A DNA stretch of 64,000 bases. Origin: Nitrincola alkalilacustris (GTDB taxonomy: Bacteria > Pseudomonadota > Gammaproteobacteria > Pseudomonadales > Balneatricaceae). This document shows, piece after piece, positions 45,115 to 53,263 of this stretch. A model generated the notes under the pieces. It searched no databases. It saw nothing but the letters and a program-made list of their open reading frames with translations, and was not told where the DNA came from. The stretch is from NCBI RefSeq assembly GCF_008973755.1, contig NZ_WBOM01000004.1, forward strand, positions 372,001 through 436,000, read 5' to 3'. The first letter of the stretch is position 1. Each line of letters begins with the position of its first letter. The position numbers and the translations under genes are program-made.

Positions 45115-45398
45115 ACTATTTCATACAACTTTTGCATGTTGGCAATCTCAATGGTCTCCCGCACAGCACCCTGTGCATTAGCCAGCTTCAGTATCAGACT
45201 TTTCCGGTCAAGCATTTTTCGATGCAGTTGAACCAGCATCCCCAGGGCCGCACTGTCCATATATTGAGTAGCGCGAAGATCGACGATGAGTGTCCGCATC
45301 GCCTCATCCTTGAGCACTGCTTGTACCTGCTGCTGAAACTCAGTATGAGTGCTGAAGTCGAACCGTTGACCTGTTCTTATCACATTCACTTCCGGCAT
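45111..45398 (-). CDS. STAS-domain anti-sigma factor antagonist (HsbA-like)
   Basis: A 95-residue single STAS domain. The block LRATQYMDSAALGML contains Ser49 in the position phosphorylated in SpoIIAA/RsbV/HsbA proteins. AGGAG lies nine bases before the ATG. It is translationally coupled to the REC-PP2C-HATPase gene, which should set its phosphorylation state; the REC-PP2C at 31359 could also act on it. In P. aeruginosa the analogous HsbA chooses between the anti-sigma factor FlgM and the cyclase HsbD. No anti-sigma factor is encoded in this window, so the target here may be a cyclase such as that at 49280. Confidence 0.9.
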   Translation of the reverse strand: MPEVNVIRTGQRFDFSTHTEFQQQVQAVLKDEAMRTLIVDLRATQYMDSAALGMLVQLHRKMLDRKSLILKLANAQGAVRETIEIANMQKLYEIV

Positions 45399-45433
45399 TA
45401 CTTAAGCTCCTGTAAAAAGCCATGGAGTTATCA

Positions 45434-46591
45434 TCAAAAAAGCTCTATTTCGCCACTGCTCATCGATTGTGCGGCAACAGGATTGGATGGACGTTTGTCC
45501 AGCCGCAATCGCGCCTCCTCGACAACTTCATGAAGGGTTTCGGATAAGTGACTCTGATGACGAAGCTTATCCAGCAAGGCGACAGTGATATCGAGTGAGC
45601 CCAGGTTGTAACGCAGGTTCTGAGTAGCAATATCCTCAAACTGCAATGCCCGAATGGCTTCATGAATATTAAATTCAAGTGCAGCCGCACTGCTCTGTAT
45701 CTGCTCAGCACATCTGGCATCCTCTGCTGTCTTACGCAGCAGATACTCAATCGTTGTCTCAACATCACGCTTAGCATCAAGTACATAGGTCATATCCTGA
45801 GACGCATTCATGCCCACCTCTTCACTCAGCGCACGAATGGACTCATCAATATCCTTGAGCTTCACCTGTATCGCTTCGCTGAAGCCGGCAGAGCGCACAG
45901 AAAGTGCTCTGACCTCATCTGCAACCACTGCAAAGCCACGACCACTGTCACCAGCACGAGCCGCTTCTATTGCAGCATTCAAGGCAAGAAGGTTGGTTTG
46001 TGCGGAGATGCCATCAATATCCTTCAGTAGTTTCATCACTGCAGGCATCGCATCAGAAATGCTATCGACGCGTTCGACCAACCCCATTGAAGCTGAACTC
46101 ATTTCAACGGTCGTATCAACAAACTGACGCAAGAGACTGGATGTGTCATCAGCAAACCGTGACATTTGACAGCTGAGCGTTTCATCGCCACTGCCTGACG
46201 TGTCGAGTCCCAACAGATGACGAATTGTCTGCTGCTGCTCGCCCAGTTGCACTTCCAGTTCTCGGAATGCACTGGATAGTGTTCTGCATGCATCAATCTG
46301 GACGGTTTCAAGTGCAGACAGACTGTCGCGGCTGTCACAGATCACATTCTGAACATGATGAACCGCCTCCAAATACTGTACAGGCACAACTGCATCTTCA
46401 GCAGGAGGAGGCTCCTTTGATTCGGCGGGATGTTGGCGTGCAAACCGAGCAGATGACTTGAGTAGCAGCCAAAGAACAAAGAGCAGAAGGATAGTTGATG
46501 CCAACCCGTATTCGAGCGGTAACCAGTAACCGCTGGCCCAGGCCGAAACAGGAATTGCAAGTAGCAGAACACGGTACAGCCAGACTCGCAT
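45434..46591 (-). CDS. Short membrane MCP-like protein with CheZ-like C-terminal motif
   Basis: A 385-residue protein. Two closely spaced N-terminal membrane segments (about 5-20 and 27-46) leave almost no periplasmic part, and there is no HAMP. The signalling hairpin tip is recognisable ([22 protein letters not shown], with [14 protein letters not shown]). The C-terminal helix has LQFEDIATQ with Asp320 and Gln324, the D-x-x-x-Q spacing of CheZ phosphatase. No separate cheZ is present in the window. It is the first gene of the STAS-PP2C-che series (35 bp before the STAS gene). Its tail lacks a CheR tether. It is probably an intracellular signal integrator and not a classical periplasmic receptor. 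Confidence 0.8.
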   Translation of the reverse strand: MRVWLYRVLLLAIPVSAWASGYWLPLEYGLASTILLLFVLWLLLKSSARFARQHPAESKEPPPAEDAVVPVQYLEAVHHVQNVICDSRDSLSALETVQIDACRTLSSAFRELEVQLGEQQQTIRHLLGLDTSGSGDETLSCQMSRFADDTSSLLRQFVDTTVEMSSASMGLVERVDSISDAMPAVMKLLKDIDGISAQTNLLALNAAIEAARAGDSGRGFAVVADEVRALSVRSAGFSEAIQVKLKDIDESIRALSEEVGMNASQDMTYVLDAKRDVETTIEYLLRKTAEDARCAEQIQSSAAALEFNIHEAIRALQFEDIATQNLRYNLGSLDITVALLDKLRHQSHLSETLHEVVEEARLRLDKRPSNPVAAQSMSSGEIELF

Positions 46592-46601
46592 CAGTAATAA
46601 C

Positions 46602-46622
46602 CCATTGTTGAAATGACAATGG
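46602..46622. promoter_or_regulatory. Dyad just upstream of the MCP-STAS-PP2C-che series
   Basis: CCATTGT (46602-46608) and ACAATGG (46616-46622) form a perfect 7-bp inverted repeat with a 7-bp spacer, 10 bp upstream of the start at 46591. Flanking AACC/GGTT extends the RNA stem with one bulged G. It could be an operator or a translational control hairpin next to the start codon. Confidence 0.4.
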
Positions 46623-46769
46623 TTAGAACTCTAGTCTGATTGGTCAGCAGCGGCAGCAGTAACCCGGAGTTATTTACTGCTTATGGCTCAATCTTGATAC
46701 ATTTATGAAACAATCGCGGCTAGAGCAAGCCAGAGATTCACTGGCCGAATACTGACACCGACGGAAACC

Positions 46770-46789
46770 AGTCTACCCGAAGGGTGACT
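46770..46789 (-). terminator. Candidate weak terminator at the end of the MASE-type kinase gene
   Basis: In minus-strand RNA, AGTC-ACCC pairs with GGGT-GACT around TTC with one bulge, overlapping the stop codon of the kinase gene (46788-46790). It is followed only by GGTTTCC, so the U tract is poor. Confidence 0.3.
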
Positions 46790-49187
46790 AATCATGCAGC
46801 GGCAACTCAAACCAGAAGGTCGCACCTTCACCTTCTTTGGAGTTGAAGCCGATACGGCCATCCATCTGTTGGATCAACTCCCGTGCAATGGCAAGCCCGA
46901 GTCCGGTTCCTCCCTGCCTGCGCGCATCGGAGCTGTCAGCTTGAGAAAACTTCTGGAAAATTTGTGAATGAAAACCTTCAGGTACTCCAGCACCTCGATC
47001 GGAAACGGCCACACGGACCCAGCTGGCTGTTGGCTTTACTGTAATATGGACACTTTCACCCTCTGGTGAAAATTTGATGGCATTGGACAGCAGGTTAGCC
47101 AGCACCTGCTGCAGACGCTGGCTATCCACATATACCATGGCGTCTGTCGTTGTGCTGTCCAGTACCAGTGAAACATGGCGGTCAGCGCAGTATGCCTGGT
47201 GACTGTCTACTGCCTGTTTAACAAGCGGAAGCAAGGGTTGCATCTGCATAGAAAATTGCAGCTTGCCTGCGGCTATTCTTTCCATATCCAGCAAGTCGTT
47301 GATCAGATGGGTCAAACGCTTGCTGTTTTCGTGAGCAATATTCAAGACCAGCCGGGCCTGATCCGACAGCTCACCGACTGCGCCACCCACAACAAGGCCG
47401 AGTGCGCCTGAAATGGATGTGAGAGGCGTTCGTAACTCATGACTGACCGTTGATACAAATTCACTTTTCATCAGCTCCATGCGCTTACGCTCGGTGATAT
47501 CTTCACTGATACCAAGATAGCCGGAAATATCACCCGCAGCGTTTGTCAGCGCAGTTACGGTCAGCGAGACAGGGACATGCCGACCATCCTTGCATACATA
47601 GGTCCACTCTCTGGTTTCAGAACCCTCCTGTTCTGCGACCTCCACAAATGTACGAAAGCCCTCTATGCTCTTGCCCTTCAGCCGACTCAGCTCTGCCGAG
47701 CGTGCCAGAACCTCTTGAGGCAGATGCAAAAGTGCAGGTGTTTCCTTGCCGATCAGATCATCAGCCTCATAACCCAGCATCTTTTCAGCACCTGAGTTGA
47801 AAAGGGTAATCAGCCCGGTACGATCTGTTGCAATAATGGAAAACTCTGATGCAGCAGCCAGCACATTCTGAAGTTGCTCTGCTGTATCGGCAAGCTCGAG
47901 GGTTCGATGGCGAACCTCAGACTCCAAGCCGCTTCTGGCTTGGCGTAATTCATAAAAATTATCTGAAAGCGTTTCACTCATGGCCTGCAGAGTCTGTGCA
48001 AGGTTGGAATACTCCAGCACACGACTGTCCGGCACGCTTGGGCGCACACCCTCCGCTATCTGTGCGGTCAACCCTTTACTGACCTGATCCAACTGACATA
48101 GTGGACGACTTATCCAACGACTGAGCCCTGCTGAAATCAGGGTGGCAAAAGCGATGATTGCCAGCAGCAACGTAAATAAGAATACTCGCTGTTGCTCCAC
48201 GAGAGCGACCAGGGGAGCTGCTGGCCACTCTGCACGAATACTAGCAATTTCGGGTACGGCATCAACGGGAGCGTCAATGAAGTAACGCCCCTCTTTCCAG
48301 CGTGCAACTGTCGAAATAGATTCACCAGGCAGCCAGATCGAGAGCCCATGCCCACCTTTTTCAACCCAACCCTTCGCCGCTACTTGAATGCTCTGAAGAT
48401 CACCACGGTGTGCCAAAACCTTTCCATCTGGTGATACGAGTGCAAGCCCAAGCTCTGCCCTGGTCTGTACACGGCTGAGGTTATAATCATACCTTTCTAT
48501 ATCTTGGAGATAGTCAGACTCAAGTCGGCTGGCCAGGTTGTCTAATCTATCGCCCAGCCGCTCAGCCATGAATGCCTCCTGCTCATTCCTCTGGATATGG
48601 CCTTCATAAATGATGGGGGCAACACCTGCGAGAAATGTCACTGTCAACATCACATGAAACAGCAAACTGCCGAGAGAAGGCTTTCTGCTCTTGATGTACG
48701 CATGCCTGATGGCTGACAACTGGTATAGCATCAGGAACAGACTGGCAATCAATGTATTGAAAAGGGCGTTGATCAACTGCTTCAATGTCACCATGATCGT
48801 TTGATGCCACTCCAATCCAACCAGGTTGCGATACAAGAGCAAAGCAAGAGGTCCGCCAATCAGCAACCAGTAGGCAAGATCTGCCAATACGATGTTCTCC
48901 ACACCACGCCTGAATAGCAATCCCACAAAAAGCGCTTCAAACGCAAACACAACCATCGCATAGGGAGTGCCCCAGATAATAAAGGTGTAGGCTCCTCCGA
49001 TAACTGCAATAATCAGCGCTGGAAAAATCCCGAGCAGAACAACTCCCAGCATCACAGCAATAGAACCGAAGATGAAATCCAGGCCAAAGAGCAGTGGCAG
49101 GCTGAAGTAGTTACCCGCTACTGCCAGAACGGAAAGGAGCAGAGTAGCCAGCCATTTGTGGGGCATGAAGCCTTTATGATTAATCAT
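46788..49187 (-). CDS. Multi-pass membrane sensor histidine kinase: 5-6TM-extracytoplasmic-HAMP-PAS-HisKA-HATPase
   Basis: A 799-residue kinase. The first 165 residues form about five membrane helices of a MASE1/5TMR-like integral sensor. A sixth helix (about 170-190), a periplasmic domain (190-325) and a seventh helix (about 328-350) precede HAMP. PAS (about 425-560), HisKA with His583 (STVSHELRTPLTS) and HATPase follow, with no receiver. The PAS-kinase part is so similar to that of the kinase at 3370 that the two must be recent paralogues with exchanged sensor halves. It lies between the receiver-cyclase pair upstream (92 bp) and the MCP gene downstream (196 bp). Phosphate probably goes to one of the stand-alone receivers. 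Confidence 0.88.
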   Translation of the reverse strand: MINHKGFMPHKWLATLLLSVLAVAGNYFSLPLLFGLDFIFGSIAVMLGVVLLGIFPALIIAVIGGAYTFIIWGTPYAMVVFAFEALFVGLLFRRGVENIVLADLAYWLLIGGPLALLLYRNLVGLEWHQTIMVTLKQLINALFNTLIASLFLMLYQLSAIRHAYIKSRKPSLGSLLFHVMLTVTFLAGVAPIIYEGHIQRNEQEAFMAERLGDRLDNLASRLESDYLQDIERYDYNLSRVQTRAELGLALVSPDGKVLAHRGDLQSIQVAAKGWVEKGGHGLSIWLPGESISTVARWKEGRYFIDAPVDAVPEIASIRAEWPAAPLVALVEQQRVFLFTLLLAIIAFATLISAGLSRWISRPLCQLDQVSKGLTAQIAEGVRPSVPDSRVLEYSNLAQTLQAMSETLSDNFYELRQARSGLESEVRHRTLELADTAEQLQNVLAAASEFSIIATDRTGLITLFNSGAEKMLGYEADDLIGKETPALLHLPQEVLARSAELSRLKGKSIEGFRTFVEVAEQEGSETREWTYVCKDGRHVPVSLTVTALTNAAGDISGYLGISEDITERKRMELMKSEFVSTVSHELRTPLTSISGALGLVVGGAVGELSDQARLVLNIAHENSKRLTHLINDLLDMERIAAGKLQFSMQMQPLLPLVKQAVDSHQAYCADRHVSLVLDSTTTDAMVYVDSQRLQQVLANLLSNAIKFSPEGESVHITVKPTASWVRVAVSDRGAGVPEGFHSQIFQKFSQADSSDARRQGGTGLGLAIARELIQQMDGRIGFNSKEGEGATFWFELPLHD

Positions 49188-49279
49188 GGCAAACCCTGAC
49201 TGCCAATCGACTTTTTATGAGATACAGTAGTTCTGCAGTCATGCCAGATTCAGTGACTCAAAAGACCCGAATTAAACAG

Positions 49280-50935
49280 TTACTCGGTGGCGTTGATGCA
49301 CACTCTGTTACGGCCTGCTGACTTGGCCTGATAGAGCATCCGATCAGCCTGTTCCAGTAACACTTCTATGCTTTGCTCAGCAGATGAATCATAGCATGAT
49401 AATCCTGCAGAAAAAGTGACATGAAAAGTTCGTCCATTGGAGCTGAATGGCAATTCGGAAAAAGCCACACGCAAGCTGTTCACCAGCTCCACTGCCGCAT
49501 CAGGAGTACAGTCCGGCAAAACCACCAGAAACTCTTCGCCACCATAGCGACCGATAATATCTGTTTGCCTCAAGCGCTGCTTCAAAAGCAGTGCAATGGA
49601 TGAGATGACCATATCACCACAGGCATGACCGAAGGAGTCATTGATATTTTTGAAATGATCGATATCCAGCATGGCAAAACAGACCGACGACTGATAGCGC
49701 TGGGCACGCGCCAGCGCCGACGCAGCAGCGTCCTTGATCATGACGTGTCTTAACAGACCGGTGAGGCTGTCGCGCATGATCAGATTGTTAAGTTCCCGCG
49801 AGCGGGCCACTCGCACTCTGACAGCCGATACCAGCTGCTGATCAGACACCGGCTTCATAATAAAATCATCCGCACGGTTACGCATCGCTTCTACCTGCCG
49901 GGTCAGGTCGCTTTCTGCTGAAAGATAAACGATGGATAAACTGGCCCAGTGATCATATTGCCTGACCAGACCAGCCAACTCTGGTCCGCTGAAATCAGGC
50001 ATGTAGACATCCATAAGGATCAGATCTGGCTTGAAGGAAGAGAGGGTGTCGATGATCTGAACAGGATTATCCAGCACTTCTGCGATCATACCAGCCTGCT
50101 GAAGCACCAGTTGATAATGGGAGGCCAGAAGTTGATCGTCCTCAACAATCAGGATTCGCTCTGGACTCATCATCTGCTTATCAATCAAATGATCTATGCG
50201 GTTAACCAGGCGAACCATATCAAGCGGCTTGACAAAATAGCCCTCGGCACCGAGCCGAGCCGCCCTAATACGACTATGAAACTCATCATATGCCGAAATA
50301 AAAATCAGCGGACAGCCCAGATGTGTCAGTGGTGATTTTTGCAGCAGAGTCTCTGTCGCATTCCGACTTTCATCCGGAAACAGTATATCCAACAACAAAA
50401 GGTGAGGAGGCTGCACTTCACAAGCAGCTTCTGCATCTGCCAGTGATTCAAATGGGGTGACATCGTAGCCATAGGCCTCTAACTGCTGCTGAAGATATAC
50501 GCGCATTTCATGATCATCTTCCACCACCCAGATGCTATGTTTGTGCTCAGATGACGGGGAATCAGACGCGACGGCCTGTATGCTGCTCTCACATGTGCGC
50601 AAGTCGAAGTATTGCCTCAAGCCCATGAGGCCCGATGCAAAGGACCCAAGCTGAAGTGCATCCACATCAGCCAATCCTGTCTGACGCCATTGGCCCAATA
50701 TTGCATGCAACGCATGCGCATGCTGACTGACCTGTGTGTATCCAAAACTTCCTGCAGATCCAGCGAGTTTATGCAGTTTCTGAAACAGAGGTTCTGAAAG
50801 TTCCTCAGTTAATATGCCTTCACTCAGCTGAAGAGCGCTCTGCTCGAGCTCATCCAGTGTTCGCTCAAGACGCTTTCTATACTGTTCATTCAGTGCCTGT
50901 AATTGTTCATCTATACCCTTGATAGAGTCACTCAT
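49280..50935 (-). CDS. HPt-REC-REC-GGDEF diguanylate cyclase
   Basis: A 551-residue protein. HPt (about 1-110) has His55 (KLHKLAGSAGSFGY). Receiver 1 (about 130-245) carries LLLLDILFPDES, and receiver 2 (about 255-375) carries LILMDVYMPDFSG. The GGDEF domain (about 385-550) has the active GGEEF signature, and RQTD five residues upstream fits the RxxD inhibitory site. It should synthesise c-di-GMP under relay control and feedback inhibition. The start overlaps the stop of the upstream lone receiver by 8 bp. The HPt-REC-REC part is paralogous to the head of the giant kinase at 26917, so these proteins may exchange phosphate or share donors. Confidence 0.92.
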   Translation of the reverse strand: MSDSIKGIDEQLQALNEQYRKRLERTLDELEQSALQLSEGILTEELSEPLFQKLHKLAGSAGSFGYTQVSQHAHALHAILGQWRQTGLADVDALQLGSFASGLMGLRQYFDLRTCESSIQAVASDSPSSEHKHSIWVVEDDHEMRVYLQQQLEAYGYDVTPFESLADAEAACEVQPPHLLLLDILFPDESRNATETLLQKSPLTHLGCPLIFISAYDEFHSRIRAARLGAEGYFVKPLDMVRLVNRIDHLIDKQMMSPERILIVEDDQLLASHYQLVLQQAGMIAEVLDNPVQIIDTLSSFKPDLILMDVYMPDFSGPELAGLVRQYDHWASLSIVYLSAESDLTRQVEAMRNRADDFIMKPVSDQQLVSAVRVRVARSRELNNLIMRDSLTGLLRHVMIKDAAASALARAQRYQSSVCFAMLDIDHFKNINDSFGHACGDMVISSIALLLKQRLRQTDIIGRYGGEEFLVVLPDCTPDAAVELVNSLRVAFSELPFSSNGRTFHVTFSAGLSCYDSSAEQSIEVLLEQADRMLYQAKSAGRNRVCINATE

Positions 50936-51311
50936 GCAGTGTATCCCAGATTTTTCGCACCTCCTGTGCCAGTGTCATCGGATCAAAAGGCTTAGCAATA
51001 ACGGCACAGGCACCCAGCTTCATGAAGGACTGCACCTCTTGAGGCTGTACCTTGGCTGTCATGAATGCAATTGGGGTATCTGCAAACTCAGGCAGGTCCC
51101 GAAGATGCCTCAGAGTCTCAGGCCCGTCCATGCCCGGCATCATCACATCCAGCAGTATCATCTGCGGAGCTATCTCATCAATCCGAGCCAGAGCCTCCTC
51201 ACCGGATGAGCAGATTTCAACGCCTAGACCGCCAACCGTCTGCAGTGCAAGACGAGCAATCACCTGTATATCTTCATCGTCTTCGACGTACATCAGTTTT
51301 TGCAACTGCAT
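50928..51311 (-). CDS. Single-domain response regulator
   Basis: A 127-residue receiver with E10/D11/D12, phospho-Asp55 (ILLDVMMPGMDG), FMTAK and AKPFDP. CAGGAG lies six bases before the ATG. It is the first gene of the minus-strand series on this side of the signalling block and is translationally coupled to the HPt-REC-REC-GGDEF cyclase, so it likely shuttles phosphate to or from that protein's HPt. There is no output domain. Confidence 0.9.
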   Translation of the reverse strand: MQLQKLMYVEDDEDIQVIARLALQTVGGLGVEICSSGEEALARIDEIAPQMILLDVMMPGMDGPETLRHLRDLPEFADTPIAFMTAKVQPQEVQSFMKLGACAVIAKPFDPMTLAQEVRKIWDTLHE

Positions 51312-51507
51312 ATTGGCTCCTGGTTATTCAACACACACTTAATCGAGTGCATGGACCGCCTGGCAGCGACCAGTAGGAATAGCACTACAGGTAAAGGGAA
51401 TCATCATGGCATAATTCACGCAAGCATATAAGACTGAAATAGACTGACGCAGGGACTGCAAACATCGGTTGTTACATTGATGAAACAATCACCGTTATCA
51501 GATAACT

Positions 51508-51960
51508 TCAATCCATCCGATACTGATCATGGCATGCCTTGCAGTGACGCATCGCCTGGCGAAACTGATTACGCACCTGTCGCTGCGAGCCGTCTGCGGC
51601 CACCTCGACCAGTTCAGCGGTATCTGACTCGAAACGAGCCATTATCTGATCAAAACGCTCCCGCTCATCCCATAACCGATCCGCTGCCCGGCTCCCGCTT
51701 TCGTTCCGAGTGGTTTCAATAAACCCTTCGTGCGCCAACGGAATCAGGGTATATAGCGCCTGAGAACGTTGCAGAAATTCTTCATTAGTGAACTCCCTTT
51801 CACCCCGGATCATCTGTGCCATGGCACCGAACTGAAAGCGAATCACCTGAAAAGCGGCCTGACGATACTCGACAGCATCTTCGGGTTTGATCAACTCACG
51901 TGCCTGTAAAGACAGACTGAGCATGCACAGCAGTGGAACAAGCAGAAAAAAACGGGTCAC
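51508..51960 (-). CDS. Cytochrome c' (class II c-type cytochrome)
   Basis: A 150-residue exported hemoprotein. The C-terminal CKACH, followed by DQYR, is the heme c site of class II cytochromes c', preceded by a four-helix region. GTG 51960 is chosen: CTGGAG lies six bases upstream and it gives a clean signal peptide (MTRFFLLVPLLCMLSLSLQA). An ATG at 52014 would add a tail encoded by a duplicated 14-bp DNA repeat. Cytochromes c' bind NO, so this neighbour of NO-type sensors is notable. It is on the same strand as the CbiM-like gene but 132 bp away. Confidence 0.8.
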   Translation of the reverse strand: MTRFFLLVPLLCMLSLSLQARELIKPEDAVEYRQAAFQVIRFQFGAMAQMIRGEREFTNEEFLQRSQALYTLIPLAHEGFIETTRNESGSRAADRLWDERERFDQIMARFESDTAELVEVAADGSQRQVRNQFRQAMRHCKACHDQYRMD

Positions 51961-51981
51961 AAGAGTCTCCAGTCGATATGC

Positions 51982-52013
51982 AGTTTTGTAGTTCAGGATA
52001 GTTTTGTAGTTCA
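51982..52013. repeat. 14-bp direct repeat (18-bp period) upstream of cytochrome c'
   Basis: AGTTTTGTAGTTCA occurs perfectly at 51982-51995 and 52000-52013. The repeats lie 22-53 bp upstream of the cytochrome c' start, in a typical position for paired regulator binding sites. Confidence 0.6.
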
Positions 52014-52091
52014 TGACTATGGGCACGGAGCCTGTCTGTGGCAACAGACTCTATGACAGGGACCGGGTGGAGCTGCCTGAGTTCCATCGAC

Positions 52092-52760
52092 TCATTGATC
52101 ATCAATATAGGCGCGGGCATCAAAGGTACGAATCCAGTCCGGGTGGAACACCATCATACCGGTCATGATGATGCCATTGAGCAAGCCTTCGGGCAGCATG
52201 ATCAGTGGCAGCAGGATAATGTACTCCTGATAGATCCGGCTCCACGGGTACACGTCATCCAGCCACAGGATCAGCGCGTAACTCAGCCCGGATCCGGCAA
52301 TGGCAACCCCCGCGCCCAGAAAGGCGCAGAGAAACATGTAGATGAAGAAGTTTTTTGGCAGACGTCGCTCCACCAGACGCAGCACACCATAGCTGATCAG
52401 TGCTGGCAGCACTACCATGCACAGACCATTGAGAGAAAACAGCTCCCAACTTTCACGGCCAGTCAGCGTCAGACCTGCCAGCGCCAGAAGCCCTGCGACA
52501 ATCGCCAGATCCCAGCCGAACATCAGCGTCAACGCAGTCATGCCCAGAAAGTGGATGGAGAGCCCCGGCGAGATACCGGCCCGAAAACTCCACATCAACA
52601 CCAGAATCATGGCCGACCCAAACAGCAGATGTTGAATACCCCGTTCACGCAGCAGTACAGACCAGGGCAAGTGCAAAAGAGTCGGTATCAGCAGCAAAAC
52701 CAGCAACAGATGTGCGCTCCAGATCCAGACCGGACTCAACAGCGCAGTGGTGATCCCCAT
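52092..52760 (-). CDS. CbiM-like energy-coupling-factor membrane protein (orphan)
   Basis: A 222-residue protein with about six membrane helices. The segment SIHFLGMTALTLMFGWDLAI resembles the metal-binding core of the CbiM/ECF permease family (cobalt or nickel uptake). No CbiQ-type transmembrane or CbiO-type ATPase gene is near, so it is a stand-alone member whose substrate is unproven. AGAGG lies five bases before the ATG. It follows rimI upstream-to-downstream on the minus strand with a 14-bp gap, implying cotranscription. Confidence 0.7.
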   Translation of the reverse strand: MGITTALLSPVWIWSAHLLLVLLLIPTLLHLPWSVLLRERGIQHLLFGSAMILVLMWSFRAGISPGLSIHFLGMTALTLMFGWDLAIVAGLLALAGLTLTGRESWELFSLNGLCMVVLPALISYGVLRLVERRLPKNFFIYMFLCAFLGAGVAIAGSGLSYALILWLDDVYPWSRIYQEYIILLPLIMLPEGLLNGIIMTGMMVFHPDWIRTFDARAYIDDQ

Positions 52761-52774
52761 GCCAACCTCTCAGA

Positions 52775-53263
52775 TCAACTATCACCTGGCTGGGCCAGGG
52801 TACAAATATAGATCAGTGCATCCTCAACGCCAGCACTATCCACATAGTATGCCTTACGCACCGCCTCCAGAACAAAACCACAGTGTTCATACAGTCGGAT
52901 CGCAGCGAGATTGGAGCGTCGCACCTCCAGCATCACACGACAACACCCGCGCTGTTGCAAAAAAGAGAGCGCTCCCTGTATCAGCTGACGACCACATCCC
53001 CTGCCCTGAAAATCCGGACTCACGGCAATACGCAATAACTCAGCTTCGTCCAGCACACAGCTGAACAGCGCGAAGGCAAGAACAGGAGTATCATGGTCTT
53101 CACGCAGTAACCAGGCGCAGCCTCTCCCTTCCAGCAGTGATTGCCACAAGCTCTCGGAGAAGGGATCATCAAAGGCTTCGGCATCCAGCACAATGGCCGC
53201 TGGCAGATCATCAGGTGTGAGCTCACACAGCAACAGATCTGCCAGAGGAGTATCAACGCTCAC
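52775..53263 (-). CDS. rimI: Ribosomal protein bS18 alanine N-acetyltransferase RimI
   Basis: A 162-residue GNAT acetyltransferase. The acetyl-CoA motif AVSPDFQGRGCGRQLI and the C-terminal LYEHCGFVLEAVRKAYY are the family hallmarks. RimI acetylates the N-terminal alanine of S18. The frame extends to 53362, but the extra residues are not conserved. GTG 53263 overlaps the end of the HolD-like gene by 11 bp and gives the expected length (148 in E. coli). The ribosome site is weak, consistent with translational coupling. Confidence 0.88.
   Translation of the reverse strand: MSVDTPLADLLLCELTPDDLPAAIVLDAEAFDDPFSESLWQSLLEGRGCAWLLREDHDTPVLAFALFSCVLDEAELLRIAVSPDFQGRGCGRQLIQGALSFLQQRGCCRVMLEVRRSNLAAIRLYEHCGFVLEAVRKAYYVDSAGVEDALIYICTLAQPGDS

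Noticed and set aside
51961-52044. Upstream starts for the cytochrome c' gene
   Set aside because: They would encode a duplicated NYKT segment from a DNA repeat and bury the signal peptide; GTG 51960 has a proper ribosome site.
52038-52811. 257-codon plus-strand frame over the CbiM-like gene
   Set aside because: A Gln/His/Pro-rich translation typical of the complement of a hydrophobic membrane protein.
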